Of a DNA stretch of 64,000 nucleotides, positions 1 to 7,784 are shown piece after piece (position 1 is the stretch's first letter; each line of letters starts with the position of its first letter). The notes beneath the pieces are model-generated. The model was given only the letters and a program-made list of their open reading frames with translations, was not told the origin of the DNA and did not search any database. Source of the stretch: a virus. The stretch is taken from positions 32,308-96,307 of the IMG/VR virus record IMGVR_UViG_3300037294_000399. One strand, 5' to 3'. Both the position numbers and the translations under genes were made by a program.

Positions 1-40
1 GTTAAAGTGTTAAATGTAGGTGTGAATCCTACTTCTTCTA
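1..40 (+). tRNA. 3' end of a tRNA cut by the window edge
   Basis: A T-arm (stem GTAGG/CCTAC, 16-20 and 28-32, loop TGTGAAT) is followed by a seven-base acceptor strand TTCTTCT. The 5' half and anticodon lie before base 1, so the amino acid cannot be named. Confidence 0.6.
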
Positions 41-49
41 CTAATATAA

Positions 50-120
50 TGTCGTATAGTGTAATGGCAGCACGTCTGGTTTTGAGCCAGAAGATATAGG
101 TTCGACCCCTGTTATGACAA
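50..120 (+). tRNA. tRNA-Gln (anticodon TTG)
   Basis: Acceptor TGTCGTA (50-56) pairs with TATGACA (113-119). Anticodon stem TCTGG/CCAGA encloses loop TTTTGAG, giving anticodon TTG. D-arm and T-arm (TTCGACC loop) are in place. CCA is not encoded. Confidence 0.85.
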
Positions 121-126
121 CAAAAC

Positions 127-199
127 GAGATAACCCTTTTGAGTGGGGCGGTACTAAGAGTAATTAACTTAGTTTGTGGGTTCGAATTCTATTACCTCC
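127..199 (+). tRNA. degenerate tRNA, anticodon unclear
   Basis: GAGATAA (127-133) can pair with TTACCTC (192-198) with one mismatch, and a TTCGAAT T-loop sits between GU-rich stems. The anticodon stem CTAAG/CTTAG leaves a nine-base loop rather than seven, so the anticodon is not safely read. It may be a decaying or unusual tRNA. Confidence 0.45.
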
Positions 200-251
200 A
201 CGATATGCTGTTAGATTTTAAGCTTTATTGGTAAAGGTAAAAAATTATTAT

Positions 252-334
<83 letters not shown>

Positions 335-396
335 CTGTGAAATAGGTGAGATTAAATAAATGGGTCTGAGGGAGTCCATTAAGGAACCCTCTCCAT

Positions 397-470
397 GCTC
401 TGTACGCACGAAAGGTGGTGCACTGGATTTGTAACCCAGAATAGAATCGGTTCGATTCCGATACAGAGCT
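397..470 (+). tRNA. tRNA-Thr (anticodon TGT)
   Basis: Acceptor GCTCTGT (397-403) pairs perfectly with ACAGAGC (463-469). Anticodon stem CTGG/CCAG with an inner A-C mismatch and loop TTTGTAA gives TGT. T-arm ATCGG/CCGAT. Confidence 0.85.
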
Positions 471-518
471 CAATAAATAAGTATAATACGCATTGAAATA
501 TACGTATTATACCAAAAT

Positions 519-592
519 GCGGATATAGCTCAATTGATTAGAGCACTAGCCTTCCAAGCTGGGGGTTGTGGGTTTGAGTCCCACTATCCGCT
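519..592 (+). tRNA. tRNA-Gly (anticodon TCC)
   Basis: Acceptor GCGGATA/TATCCGC, canonical D-arm, anticodon stem CTAGC/GCTGG with loop CTTCCAA, T-arm GTGGG/CCCAC with loop TTTGAGT. Confidence 0.95.
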
Positions 593-666
593 CTAGTTTA
601 AAAATCGTTGCATGTAGCGAAGATAGTCAAGCTAACTATCACCCAGTTAAGCGATTCTGGGTAAAT

Positions 667-730
667 GCGAGAGTAGCTCAGTGGTAGAGCATCTGGTTAC
701 CAACTAGAGGGTCGTTGGTTCGAACCCCAC
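667..730 (+). tRNA. tRNA lacking its 3' acceptor strand
   Basis: A good 5' acceptor (GCGAGAG), D-arm, anticodon arm (TCTGG-TTACCAA-CTAGA) and T-arm are present, but the next seven bases (AAATGTA) cannot pair with the acceptor. The sequence runs straight into an AT-rich palindrome at 731-750, as if the 3' end was replaced. The apparent anticodon ACC is unusual. Probably non-functional. Confidence 0.6.
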
Positions 731-795
731 AAATGTATATTACAATATACAAAAAGATATAAAAACAGTAAAATGTATATTATAATATACAAAAC
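731..795 (+). repeat. pair of near-identical short palindromes
   Basis: Two copies of the inverted repeat GTATATT-NN-AATATAC, each followed by an A-rich stretch, lie about 40 bp apart, directly after the broken tRNA at 667. They are the only recognisable structure between that tRNA and the orphan T-arm at 850. Confidence 0.65.
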
Positions 796-849
796 AAAAT
801 GATTATGAAAACAACAAAATTGGTATAATAGAACATTATAAATACCTTC

Positions 850-874
850 ATTGGTTCAAATCCAATCGGGGGTA
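850..874 (+). tRNA. orphan 3' half of a tRNA
   Basis: T-arm ATTGG-TTCAAAT-CCAAT is followed by an acceptor-like strand CGGGGGT. No matching ACCCCCG 5' strand is found upstream, so only the 3' half remains, possibly with a vestigial D-arm near 820-835. Confidence 0.5.
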
Positions 875-881
875 CTAAAAA

Positions 882-953
882 TCCCTCGTAGCAAACTGGC
901 GTAGGCAATAGACTTTTAATCTATGGGGCTGGGTTCGACTCCCAGCGGGGGAA
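882..953 (+). tRNA. tRNA-Lys (anticodon TTT)
   Basis: Acceptor TCCCTCG (882-888) pairs with CGGGGGA (946-952, one GU). Anticodon stem ATAGA/TCTAT with loop CTTTTAA; T-arm CTGGG/CCCAG. Confidence 0.93.
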
Positions 954-987
954 CAATTAGTTGATAATCAAGTCACTAAACTATATT

Positions 988-1028
988 TTGCACAATAAAG
1001 TAGATTGGTTTATTGTGCAATTTTTGCT
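988..1028 (+). terminator. terminator of the tRNA array
   Basis: Perfect 12-bp stem TTGCACAATAAA/TTTATTGTGCAA with a nine-base loop and a following T-run. Confidence 0.9.
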
Positions 1029-1070
1029 TTATTATAATACTATTTGGTCTGTATTTTTTATTAATATTTC

Positions 1071-1088
1071 ATATATTTATAATAAAAC
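1071..1088 (+). promoter_or_regulatory. AT-rich upstream element (late-type candidate)
   Basis: ATATATTTATAATAAAAC lies just upstream of the gene at 1095. The same GATATTTATWATAAA-like sequence precedes most endonuclease and RHH genes here and the gene at 42386. Confidence 0.4.
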
Positions 1089-1094
1089 AACAAT

Positions 1095-1417
1095 GTGAAA
1101 GACTTACTGAAAGTGTTACTTAGAGAGAACATATTAACTGAGATTGATTGGAATGAAAAATACAAAGATGTTTCTAAACAACCAACGAAAAAGGTAAAGT
1201 TGTGTTCATCAACGGTAAAAATGGCGCTAACGAATTAAAAAATCGTTTAGGTAAACTTTACAATGTTGAACCTTCTACTATATTAACTTATGATGAAATG
1301 TTAAGTATGCCAGAAGGTGAACCATTATCATATAATGTTATCGTAAATCCTAAAGGTGATGGCGATAGAGGAGCACAAAGAAATGATATTAAAACTAGTT
1401 TCTTATTGTTTCATTAA
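1095..1417 (+). pseudogene. small phage protein, frameshifted
   Basis: A GTG-started frame (MKDLLKVLLREN...) runs to about 1190 and continues one base out of frame as FINGKNGANELKNRL... to 1417. Adding one A to the five-A run at 1188-1192 restores one continuous product of about 107 residues, so this is either real decay or a homopolymer error. The N-terminus resembles that of the 42386 product (MKKSFIKDMLRES), and both genes share the same upstream AT-rich element. Function not recognised. Confidence 0.5.
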
Positions 1418-1449
1418 AAAAAAAATACTATGGATATTAAAAAAAAAAA

Positions 1450-1995
1450 TTGAGAAGTGCTTTATTAAAAGAAGGTAAACACAAAACACATAAAAATGAG
1501 TATGGTTGTCTAATGGTTTATTTAGATGTTACCAAAGAAGATTGGAATGAGTTACAGGACATGATTGATGATGATGACTTATATGTTGATAAAGAAGACC
1601 CAAGCTACGGTAGAGAGAATGAACCACATGCAACGGTTTTATTTGGTTTTCATGCAGACGTTAAAGATGTAGATATAGAAAAAGAGATTTATAAGGTTAA
1701 AACACCTAAAATTGGTTTTAAAGGTATATCAGCATTTAGCAATGAAAAGTTTGATGTGTTGAAGTTTGATGTTGATAGTGAAGATATGCATAAAATGAAT
1801 TCAAAATTTAAGCAATTCCCACACACAAATAATTTCCCAGATTACCACCCACATGTTACTATTGCGTATTTAAAACCAAAAACTGCTGATAAATACATAA
1901 AGAAAATGAAAGGTATGGAAGAAATGCCAATCAAACTAGATAAGTTGGTTTATTCAAAACCAGATGGTGATAAAAAAACCTACGAATTAAAATAA
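1450..1995 (+). CDS. 2H phosphoesterase (LigT / 2'-5' RNA ligase-like)
   Basis: About 181 residues with two H-x-T/V-T motifs of the 2H superfamily: HATVLFGF near residue 60 and HPHVTIAYL near 133. These enzymes hydrolyse 2',3'-cyclic or 2'-5' linked phosphates; phage members can cut cyclic oligonucleotide immune signals or trim RNA ends, but the substrate here is unknown. The frame opens with TTG at 1450. An ATG at 1430 after a short leader would be in frame if the A-run at 1440-1450 were one base longer, and is the likelier true start. It ends at a bidirectional terminator shared with the opposing gene. Confidence 0.75.
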   Translation: MRSALLKEGKHKTHKNEYGCLMVYLDVTKEDWNELQDMIDDDDLYVDKEDPSYGRENEPHATVLFGFHADVKDVDIEKEIYKVKTPKIGFKGISAFSNEKFDVLKFDVDSEDMHKMNSKFKQFPHTNNFPDYHPHVTIAYLKPKTADKYIKKMKGMEEMPIKLDKLVYSKPDGDKKTYELK

Positions 1996-2020
1996 AAAAG
2001 GGCCTTGAGCCCTTTTTTTT
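1995..2020. terminator. bidirectional terminator
   Basis: AAAAAGGGC-CTTGA-GCCCTTTTT between two convergent genes (1450 plus, 2022 minus). Confidence 0.9.
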
Positions 2021-2021
2021 A

Positions 2022-2168
2022 TTACTTACCTTGTCCGTTATACTTTTTTAAGTAGCTTTTAGAACGTTTAAGTTTGGAGGATTTACATTTTGAATGTATA
2101 CTTGGTCTTTTTTTTCTGGTTTTTTGGTTTGCACCAGAAGATGTTGAAGTTTGTTTTGCTTTTGCCAT
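2022..2168 (-). CDS. small basic Lys/Ser-rich protein
   Basis: Minus-strand ORF of 48 residues starting MAKAKQTSTSSGANQ with many K, R and S and ending YNGQGK. Composition suggests binding to nucleic acid or packing with DNA; similar tails are common in small phage proteins, but no named family is claimed. The larger plus-strand frame over the same bases has no plausible protein character. Confidence 0.65.
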   Translation of the reverse strand: MAKAKQTSTSSGANQKTRKKRPSIHSKCKSSKLKRSKSYLKKYNGQGK

Positions 2169-2216
2169 AATAACTATTTTTTCTAATAAATACTTGCATT
2201 TTTTCTTTTATTTGTG

Positions 2217-2224
2217 TATATTTG
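2217..2224 (+). promoter_or_regulatory. promoter -7 box TATATTTG
   Basis: TATATTTGTA with TTGCA about 20 bp upstream, 18 bp before the ATG at 2243. Confidence 0.6.
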
Positions 2225-2242
2225 TAAAAAAACATAAATTAT

Positions 2243-2518
2243 ATGAAAAACACTATTTATATCGATATCGATACGGAAAGAGAACAACCGATTCTTATTG
2301 GAAAAGGTCCAGAAACATCACCACCAGAAACTAGGGAAGAAGCTGGTAAAATGATAGTTGAAGACATTGCATGTGTATGTGATGCACTAATTAATTTGAT
2401 ACATGTAGCTGACCAAAATAGTTACGGTACCAAAGAAAGTTTAATTGAAAAAGTTAAAGGTCAGTTAAATGAGTACTTGTCAAATCCAACACCAAAAGAT
2501 AACGAAAAATCAGAGTAA
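2243..2518 (+). CDS. hypothetical acidic protein
   Basis: 91 residues, starts MKNTIYIDIDTERE, with a predicted helical middle (EDIACVCDALINLIHVA) and acidic tail. It has its own promoter. No family recognised. Confidence 0.7.
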   Translation: MKNTIYIDIDTEREQPILIGKGPETSPPETREEAGKMIVEDIACVCDALINLIHVADQNSYGTKESLIEKVKGQLNEYLSNPTPKDNEKSE

Positions 2519-2524
2519 TGATGG

Positions 2525-2656
2525 TTGGAAGAGATATTAATAACTGAAGACCAGAGAAAGAGAGCTAAAGAGCTTTACGAGTTCAATGTGTTGAACGGGT
2601 CAGTAACAGAAGGTAAAGGTAATGAAGTAGGTGCCTTGGGTGAAATTATTGTTTAA
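2525..2656 (+). pseudogene. N-terminal remnant of a phage nuclease-like protein
   Basis: The frame LEEILITEDQRKRAKELYEF...GNEVGALGEIIV stops after 43 codons. The sequence up to GALGEI resembles the start of restriction-endonuclease-fold phage proteins, whose catalytic part would follow but is absent. There is no in-frame ATG; the ATG at 2521 is one base out of frame. Probably a relic. Confidence 0.4.
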
Positions 2657-2713
2657 ACATAGGTGAACTTGAAAATAAGTCTAAAAAGATTTGGAAGAAA
2701 CAAATTAATTTAG

Positions 2714-2721
2714 TACCTTTG
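2714..2721 (+). promoter_or_regulatory. promoter -7 box TACCTTTG
   Basis: TTAGTACCTTTGTTA directly upstream of the thioesterase gene at 2738. Confidence 0.85.
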
Positions 2722-2737
2722 TTAAAAATAATTGATT

Positions 2738-3166
2738 ATGATTATAGACAAAACACAAAAAGATAAATTAACCGCTGTGCATTCGTTTACCGTTTTACCT
2801 CAAGACTTAAATTATGCAGATACTTTATTTGGGGGGAAAATAATGGCTGAGATGGATATTGCTGGTGTTAAAGTTGTAAGACGTGCTTTGTATGGTACAG
2901 GTGCTGAAGGTTCGGTTACCGCAAGTGTTGATAGAATAGATTTTAAAAAACCAGCTTTCTTGGGTGATTAAATCACCATGATTGCCGAAATTAAAACGTT
3001 AGGTAAATCCAGCATTCAAATAAAAATTAGTGTGTCTAGAGAAAGTATTCAAGGGTTTATTGAAGACATATGTGCGGCTAATTTTACTTTTGTTGCTATG
3101 AAAGATAAGAAATCTTATCCACATGGGTTAAATTTTGATAAATTAGAAATTAAGGATGATGAGTGA
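2738..3166 (+). CDS. hotdog-fold acyl-CoA thioesterase, interrupted by in-frame TAA
   Basis: Residues 1-77 (to FKKPAFLGD) and a second part from ITMIAEIKTLGK are in the same frame, separated only by one TAA at 2969-2971. Together they make a single hotdog domain of about 142 residues with the helix motif NYADTLFGGKIMAEMDIAG, typical of YciA-like thioesterases that hydrolyse acyl-CoA. A leucine or similar residue is expected at the stop, so this is a nonsense change, a read-through site or an error. The last codons overlap the next gene. Confidence 0.65.
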
Positions 3167-3353
3167 ATCTAAAAAAAAAGCAAAGGAAAAAAGTGTTTTG
3201 GTAATTAAATCATGTGTTAATTGTAACCATATCAAATGTGCTAAATTATATTTAGATTTATATCTTTTAAGGTTCAATGACCTAGAATCATATAATGAGT
3301 TATTACTTATCTACGATAAAAAGAAACAAGTCTTAAATTGTGAAAAACTATAA
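3159..3353 (+). CDS. hypothetical protein with Cys cluster
   Basis: About 64 residues; SCVNCNHIKCAKLY holds three cysteines that could bind metal. Starts inside the end of the thioesterase gene, so likely translationally coupled. Function unknown. Confidence 0.6.
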   Translation: MSESKKKAKEKSVLVIKSCVNCNHIKCAKLYLDLYLLRFNDLESYNELLLIYDKKKQVLNCEKL

Positions 3354-3627
3354 TATGGTTGAGTTAGGTGAATTTACTATAGAGGAAATAATAGAACACT
3401 TAGAGTGGGAAGCTGATAATATAACGTTACATGAATTTAAGAAATTAAAAGAAATAGTAAAAGATGTTGACGAAGTTTTTAGTGAAAAAACATTGGCCGA
3501 AAATTACTTGTACCAAAAAATATTATCTTTAGAATGTGCAATCGATAGATGGAAGTTGGATATCATATTAGAAAATTTACATAAACACACCTATAATGAA
3601 ATTTGTGAATTTTTTGAAAATAAATAA
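3340..3627 (+). CDS. hypothetical helical protein
   Basis: Starts with GTG at 3340 or, as likely, ATG at 3355 (MVELGEFTIEEIIEHLEWEA). Acidic, predicted all-helical, overlapping the previous gene end. Not recognised. Confidence 0.6.
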   Translation: MKNYNMVELGEFTIEEIIEHLEWEADNITLHEFKKLKEIVKDVDEVFSEKTLAENYLYQKILSLECAIDRWKLDIILENLHKHTYNEICEFFENK

Positions 3628-3650
3628 ATAAATAAATATAATAAGTGATT

Positions 3651-3848
3651 ATGGATGTAACATTTAGAAAAGAAATACACGGTAAAGAACTTTACCTATA
3701 TAACGCTAAAGGTGAACTAATATTTAAGCGTTGGTTAAATCAAAATAGGTCAGTGGTTTTTGATGTGATGACCTATGATAAACACACCCTAGTTTCGATA
3801 ACAGATAAAATGTTGGAGGATGATAAAGGTAGTCAAAAAAGTACATAA
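3651..3848 (+). CDS. hypothetical small protein
   Basis: 65 residues starting MDVTFRKEIHGKELYLY; beta-rich appearance with alternating hydrophobics. An upstream GTG at 3645 is less likely. Not recognised. Confidence 0.6.
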   Translation: MDVTFRKEIHGKELYLYNAKGELIFKRWLNQNRSVVFDVMTYDKHTLVSITDKMLEDDKGSQKST

Positions 3849-3875
3849 AAAGTTGCATATTGTTAAATTAGTTAG

Positions 3876-3883
3876 TACCTTTG
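3876..3883 (+). promoter_or_regulatory. promoter -7 box TACCTTTG
   Basis: GTTGCAT about 20 bp upstream; drives the gene at 3891 and probably those following to 7566. Confidence 0.85.
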
Positions 3884-3890
3884 TTATATT

Positions 3891-4220
3891 ATGAGTGATG
3901 AAAGAAAAAAAGCTGATAAAAAACCAGTTCCTAAATTGGAACCCAAAAAAAGGGTTGCGCCAATTCCCGTTCCAAAGGTAGAACCTAAGAAACGAGCAGA
4001 GGTTAAACTTATAGCCAAGGAAATTCCTAAACCAATTATTCTAGAACCAACTGAAAAAGTTAAAAGGTCTGAAAATAAATATGTTAGAATATCTTTAGAT
4101 GCTAAACAAGAAGAAAGAAAAGAGTTTAGTGAAAAAATGCAAAGGGGCGAATTAAAATTAGCTTATTATGCGATAGATGGTGATAAAAGTTATCACTATT
4201 ATTTAGTAATGAAAAAATAA
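3891..4220 (+). CDS. hypothetical protein with Lys/Pro-rich N-terminal repeat
   Basis: 109 residues. The first half repeats a PVPKLEPKKRVAPIP-like unit (low complexity, probably disordered and extended); the second half (from about residue 60) is a compact domain ending AYYAIDGDKSYHYYLVMKK. First gene after a strong promoter. Function unknown. Confidence 0.7.
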   Translation: MSDERKKADKKPVPKLEPKKRVAPIPVPKVEPKKRAEVKLIAKEIPKPIILEPTEKVKRSENKYVRISLDAKQEERKEFSEKMQRGELKLAYYAIDGDKSYHYYLVMKK

Positions 4221-4226
4221 ACGGAT

Positions 4227-4622
4227 ATGACTTTAAAAGAGCAAATCAATGCGGGTTTCATGACTGCATTTAAAGCAAAAGATATGGAAAGAAAAAACTT
4301 CTTAGGTCTTGTTAAAGGTGAAATCCAAAATGAAGAAGGAAGAGGTACAGTAACTACTGATGGAAGTGTTTTGATTATTCTTAGAAAATTAGAAAAATCT
4401 ATTAAACAAACAAACTCACCGCAGTCGTTAGTTGAATTGGAATATTTAAAACCTTATTTACCAAATCTTATGAGTGAAGACCAAATCAAAACAATTATTC
4501 AAGGTTATAAAGAATCTGGTTTAACTAATACTGGTCAAATTATGGGCCAATTTAACAAAGAACACAAAGGGTTAGCTGATAATAAATTAGTTTCTGAAAT
4601 TATTAAAGAATTGTTGCCTTAA
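4227..4622 (+). CDS. YqeY-like GatB/YqeY-domain protein
   Basis: 131 residues matching the small YqeY family in length and pattern (N-terminal MTLKEQINAGFMTAFKAKDM, central EYLKPYLPNLMSEDQI, C-terminal MGQFNKEHKGLADNKLVSEI). The domain is shared with the tail of the GatB amidotransferase subunit and is thought to contact tRNA, although the function of the stand-alone form is unknown. It fits with the other translation-linked genes in this phage. Its stop overlaps the next start (TAATG). Confidence 0.8.
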   Translation: MTLKEQINAGFMTAFKAKDMERKNFLGLVKGEIQNEEGRGTVTTDGSVLIILRKLEKSIKQTNSPQSLVELEYLKPYLPNLMSEDQIKTIIQGYKESGLTNTGQIMGQFNKEHKGLADNKLVSEIIKELLP

Positions 4623-4996
4623 TGTGGGTTTTTCTTTACATATTATTAGTACATTGGGTTGCTGATTTCTTATTACAAACTAGACACATGGCAACTAGAA
4701 AAAGTGAAAGTAATTATTACCTTAATTTTCATGTTACGATTTATTCGTTTACGACTATTGTGTTATGGGTTTTATTTTTATTAACTATAGGTGTTCACGT
4801 TACTAAAATTAGTATATTATTATCATTTGGTGTAACCTTTGCAACACATTGGTTGACTGATTATGTTACCAGTAGACAAACAAGTAAATTTTATAAAGCT
4901 GAAAATTATAAGGGTTTTTTTGATATGATTGGTTTTGACCAATTAATCCATGTTTTAATATTATTTTTAACATACAATTACATCATATTAAATTAA
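4622..4996 (+). CDS. DUF3307-like membrane protein
   Basis: 124 residues with three or more hydrophobic segments and the HWVADFLLQT start plus HWLTDYVTSRQ motif of DUF3307 membrane proteins. Likely in the inner membrane of the infected cell; role unknown. Translationally coupled to the YqeY-like gene. Confidence 0.7.
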   Translation: MWVFLYILLVHWVADFLLQTRHMATRKSESNYYLNFHVTIYSFTTIVLWVLFLLTIGVHVTKISILLSFGVTFATHWLTDYVTSRQTSKFYKAENYKGFFDMIGFDQLIHVLILFLTYNYIILN

Positions 4997-5000
4997 AATT

Positions 5001-5567
5001 ATGAATTAAGAACAAATCCATGCTAACTTAGATAACATGTTGGCAGACCATAAATCTAAAAAATTCCTTAATCATTTAGTTAGAGCTTACATGCCAGTAA
5101 CTAATATTGAAAAAGTTTGGGATACACCAACAGGTGATTTCAAATGTGTTTTAACGAGAGAACCATTGTTTTCTTTGCAAGATATATTAAAAGGTGTCCA
5201 AACTGAAGAATATAAAGTTGCTTTAATGAACAATCTTAAAACAATGTTTGATGAAAACGCTAAAACATCCAACCCAATCACTGAAGTAATTGGAGATAAA
5301 AAAATGGGTCTTACTGGTAAAGATACAACAACTTTTATGACAGTTGAGGCGTTTCAAAGTTTTTATGATTGGGTAATGACAAAAGTGTTAAGAGGCGATA
5401 AACACATCAATTGGTTGGTTAGGGGTATAAACCGAAACTTTTCTGATAACTCTACAAATAGCCCTGTTGTTCAAGTAAAAGAAACTAAAAGTAGTAAAGC
5501 AACCTATACATTAGGTGATGCTAGTGAAGCTTTATTAAAATTAAAAGAAAAATTAGAAAATAAATGA
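5001..5567 (+). CDS. phage protein of unknown function, TAA at codon 3
   Basis: The frame begins ATG AAT TAA GAA CAA at 5001 and then continues open to 5567. A second ATG at 5037 gives a 176-residue product (MLADHKSKKFLNHLVRAYMP). The twelve codons before 5037 (EQIHANLDN) look like genuine coding sequence and AAA (Lys) for TAA would give a natural MNKEQ start. Either translation starts at 5037, or the TAA is read through or is an error. No function recognised; the next gene overlaps by four bases. Confidence 0.7.
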
Positions 5568-6154
5568 GAATAAAATTAGATGACCAAAATATATGGTTTA
5601 CTTCAGATTGTCACTTTTGTCATACAAATGTGATTAAGTATGATAACCGTCCATTTAATGATGTCGAAGAAATGAATGAAAAGTTAATACTTAACTGGAA
5701 TTCAGTTGTTGGTGAAAAAGATGTAGTGTTTTATTTAGGTGACCTATCATTCGATAGGGGTGGTGGGAACACTGAAAGAATAGTAAATGAATTGAACGGA
5801 AAGATTCATTACATACTTGGGAATCACGATGACGAAAGAGATATACGTAAATTAAATCGTTTTGAAAGTATTAGTGATTATATCAACTTATCAGTTAATG
5901 ATTTGGATAACCCAAGAAAAAAACAAGGTATTGTTATGATGCACTACCCTATTTTATCGTGGGATAAAGCACACCATGGTGATTGGCATCTGCATGGTCA
6001 TTCCCATCAAAGTCTTGTTACTCAGAATCCAGAATACTACAAACGTAAAGTTTTAGATATGGGTTGTAATGGATGGGGTTATAAACCAGTTAGTTACAAT
6101 GAAATAAAAACAATAATGAACATAAAAGAAATAGAAAGAATTGACCATCATTAA
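5564..6154 (+). CDS. calcineurin-like metallophosphoesterase
   Basis: 196 residues with the dinuclear metal motifs in order: FTSDCHFCH (near residue 13), YLGDLSFDRG, LGNHDDERD, MHYPILSW and HGHSHQS. Such enzymes cut phosphodiester or phosphomonoester bonds, phage members often acting on nucleotides or RNA ends. Starts in the ATGA overlap with the previous gene. Confidence 0.85.
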   Translation: MRIKLDDQNIWFTSDCHFCHTNVIKYDNRPFNDVEEMNEKLILNWNSVVGEKDVVFYLGDLSFDRGGGNTERIVNELNGKIHYILGNHDDERDIRKLNRFESISDYINLSVNDLDNPRKKQGIVMMHYPILSWDKAHHGDWHLHGHSHQSLVTQNPEYYKRKVLDMGCNGWGYKPVSYNEIKTIMNIKEIERIDHH

Positions 6155-6174
6155 TCAAATTTAAAAATAAAAAA

Positions 6175-7566
6175 ATGAGTGAAAATAAAAAAAAGAATAC
6201 TGAAGTGACAAATTCAAATAAAAATCGTGAAACTAGACTACCTAAAAATTTAGAGGATTTAGTTAGAGGTTTACCAACAATGGATGTTGAAACGATGAAT
6301 GAAGTTGCTATTGCAATAGCGTTAAGTGAGGATGAAACTTTCGAAAACCCAAATGATTCATTTTCAAATCAAACATATGATAGTGATGAAGAAGATGATG
6401 AACCGTACTTAACTAATTCATACACTGAAGAAGTTAGTTTTATTGAGTTTGCAATTATCAACGCTTATTTACATTCAGTGATGAAGGGTAAACAAAGTGG
6501 TATGGTTGTAAATAGTTACGGTACTAGTGATAATATTGGTAGAGTAGAGTTTGGGGGTAATTTTGAGGTTACAGGTTCTTACTGGTTCATTTGTAAATTA
6601 GAAGATGATGAGAATGATTATATCTTTCAAACAAAAATGTTTTTAGATGGTCGAAATGACTTAATCAATCAATTCCATTTAACTTCTAAAAAAGGTATTG
6701 AGTTCAATGATTTCGAAAAACTAATGAAGAAAATCAAAACCCTTGCGTTCAACGAGTCTGAATACAAAGGTAAATGTATCAAAGTTAAATTGAGAGAAGG
6801 TCGTTTCAAAGGTATTGAAATCATCGATATTAAAGCTGCCAGTAACGAACTTATCCTTAATGATGTTCAAATGAAATTCATAGAACACTTTATATCACGT
6901 GTGGCTAGAGGTGGTAATGCAAGATACTTACTTAATGGTGAACCAGGAACTGGAAAAACAGAATCGATTCGTGAGATTGCTAGAAAACTTATCCCTAACG
7001 TAACATTTGTTATACCAGACTTCGGTAACTCTGAAGACTTAACGTCAATCATGGAAGCATGTGAGATTTTTGAGAACGCTGTAATCATCATGGATGATAT
7101 TGACTTGTACTTAGGTTCAAGAGACAATGGTAGCTACACTCGTTTGTTAGGTCAATTCTTATCGTTCTTTGATGGGGTTAAGAAAAGAAAAATTAGTTTA
7201 TTGGCTTCTACCAATGACAAAGGTTTAGTTGATAAAGCGGCTGAAAGACCTGGACGTTTTAACTTCACGTTAGATTATAGTTTCTTAGATGACGAACAAA
7301 TAATCAAAGTATGTAACATTCACTTACCAGAGCAATGGAAGGTTCAAGAAGTATACGATGCACTTTCTGGTAAAATAAACGGTAAAAAAGTTAACATTAC
7401 AGGTGCTTTCATAGCAAACTTAGCTGATAACATCAAAGAGATGTCTGAGGATGATGCTGAATGGGGTATTGACGATACTGTTAGTTTAATTAAAGAATCA
7501 TACAAAGGGTTTTACTCAAGCCAAGTGGAAAAAGAGAAACAAACAATGGGTTTCCAAGTTAAATAA
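6175..7566 (+). CDS. AAA+ ATPase
   Basis: 463 residues. An acidic N-terminal region (about 1-90) precedes a beta-rich domain, then an AAA+ core with Walker A NGEPGTGKTE near residue 254 and Walker B VIIMDDIDLYLGSR near 303; STNDKGLVDKAAERPGRF carries the sensor-1 Asn and arginine finger region. Probable hexameric remodelling motor; target unknown. Ends at a strong terminator. Confidence 0.88.
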   Translation: MSENKKKNTEVTNSNKNRETRLPKNLEDLVRGLPTMDVETMNEVAIAIALSEDETFENPNDSFSNQTYDSDEEDDEPYLTNSYTEEVSFIEFAIINAYLHSVMKGKQSGMVVNSYGTSDNIGRVEFGGNFEVTGSYWFICKLEDDENDYIFQTKMFLDGRNDLINQFHLTSKKGIEFNDFEKLMKKIKTLAFNESEYKGKCIKVKLREGRFKGIEIIDIKAASNELILNDVQMKFIEHFISRVARGGNARYLLNGEPGTGKTESIREIARKLIPNVTFVIPDFGNSEDLTSIMEACEIFENAVIIMDDIDLYLGSRDNGSYTRLLGQFLSFFDGVKKRKISLLASTNDKGLVDKAAERPGRFNFTLDYSFLDDEQIIKVCNIHLPEQWKVQEVYDALSGKINGKKVNITGAFIANLADNIKEMSEDDAEWGIDDTVSLIKESYKGFYSSQVEKEKQTMGFQVK

Positions 7567-7573
7567 AAAACGT

Positions 7574-7604
7574 CTCGATAATTTGTTTTATCGAGATTTT
7601 TTTT
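7574..7604 (+). terminator. intrinsic terminator
   Basis: CTCGATAA/TTATCGAG stem with a T8 tract, directly followed by the next promoter. Confidence 0.9.
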
Positions 7605-7605
7605 G

Positions 7606-7613
7606 TACCTTTG
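7606..7613 (+). promoter_or_regulatory. promoter -7 box TACCTTTG
   Basis: TTTGTACCTTTGTACTATC just after the terminator; the original promoter of the NAD block. Confidence 0.85.
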
Positions 7614-7635
7614 TACTATCAAAACAAACTCAAAT

Positions 7636-7704
7636 ATGGATATTAGAAAAAACATAGAACCAACAGATTTTGAAGTTGGGGTCATAATAGGGCGATTTAT
7701 TTAA
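7636..7704 (+). pseudogene. orphan head of the NMN adenylyltransferase gene
   Basis: A 22-codon ORF ending FEVGVIIGRFI matches the start of the full gene at 8563 (AEVGVVVGRFQ) and then stops. The break falls in the codons for the catalytic GRF..HxGH region. It keeps the native promoter, while the complete copy lies after the inserted GIY-YIG gene, so this is a relic of a homing insertion. Confidence 0.75.
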
Positions 7705-7743
7705 TTTATTTCTTTTTGAAATAGGTTTTATTATAGGTTAGTT

Positions 7744-7760
7744 GATATTTATTATTAAAT
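7744..7760 (+). promoter_or_regulatory. AT-rich upstream element (late-type candidate)
   Basis: GATATTTATTATTAAAT, 25 bp before the GIY-YIG start; matches the elements before other endonuclease genes. Confidence 0.4.
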
Positions 7761-7784
7761 AACAATTAATAATTTTAAAATAAA

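Noticed and set aside
2074-2334. 86-codon plus-strand ORF rich in Phe/Leu
   Set aside because: Antisense to the basic protein at 2022-2168 and overlaps the promoter and start of the gene at 2243.
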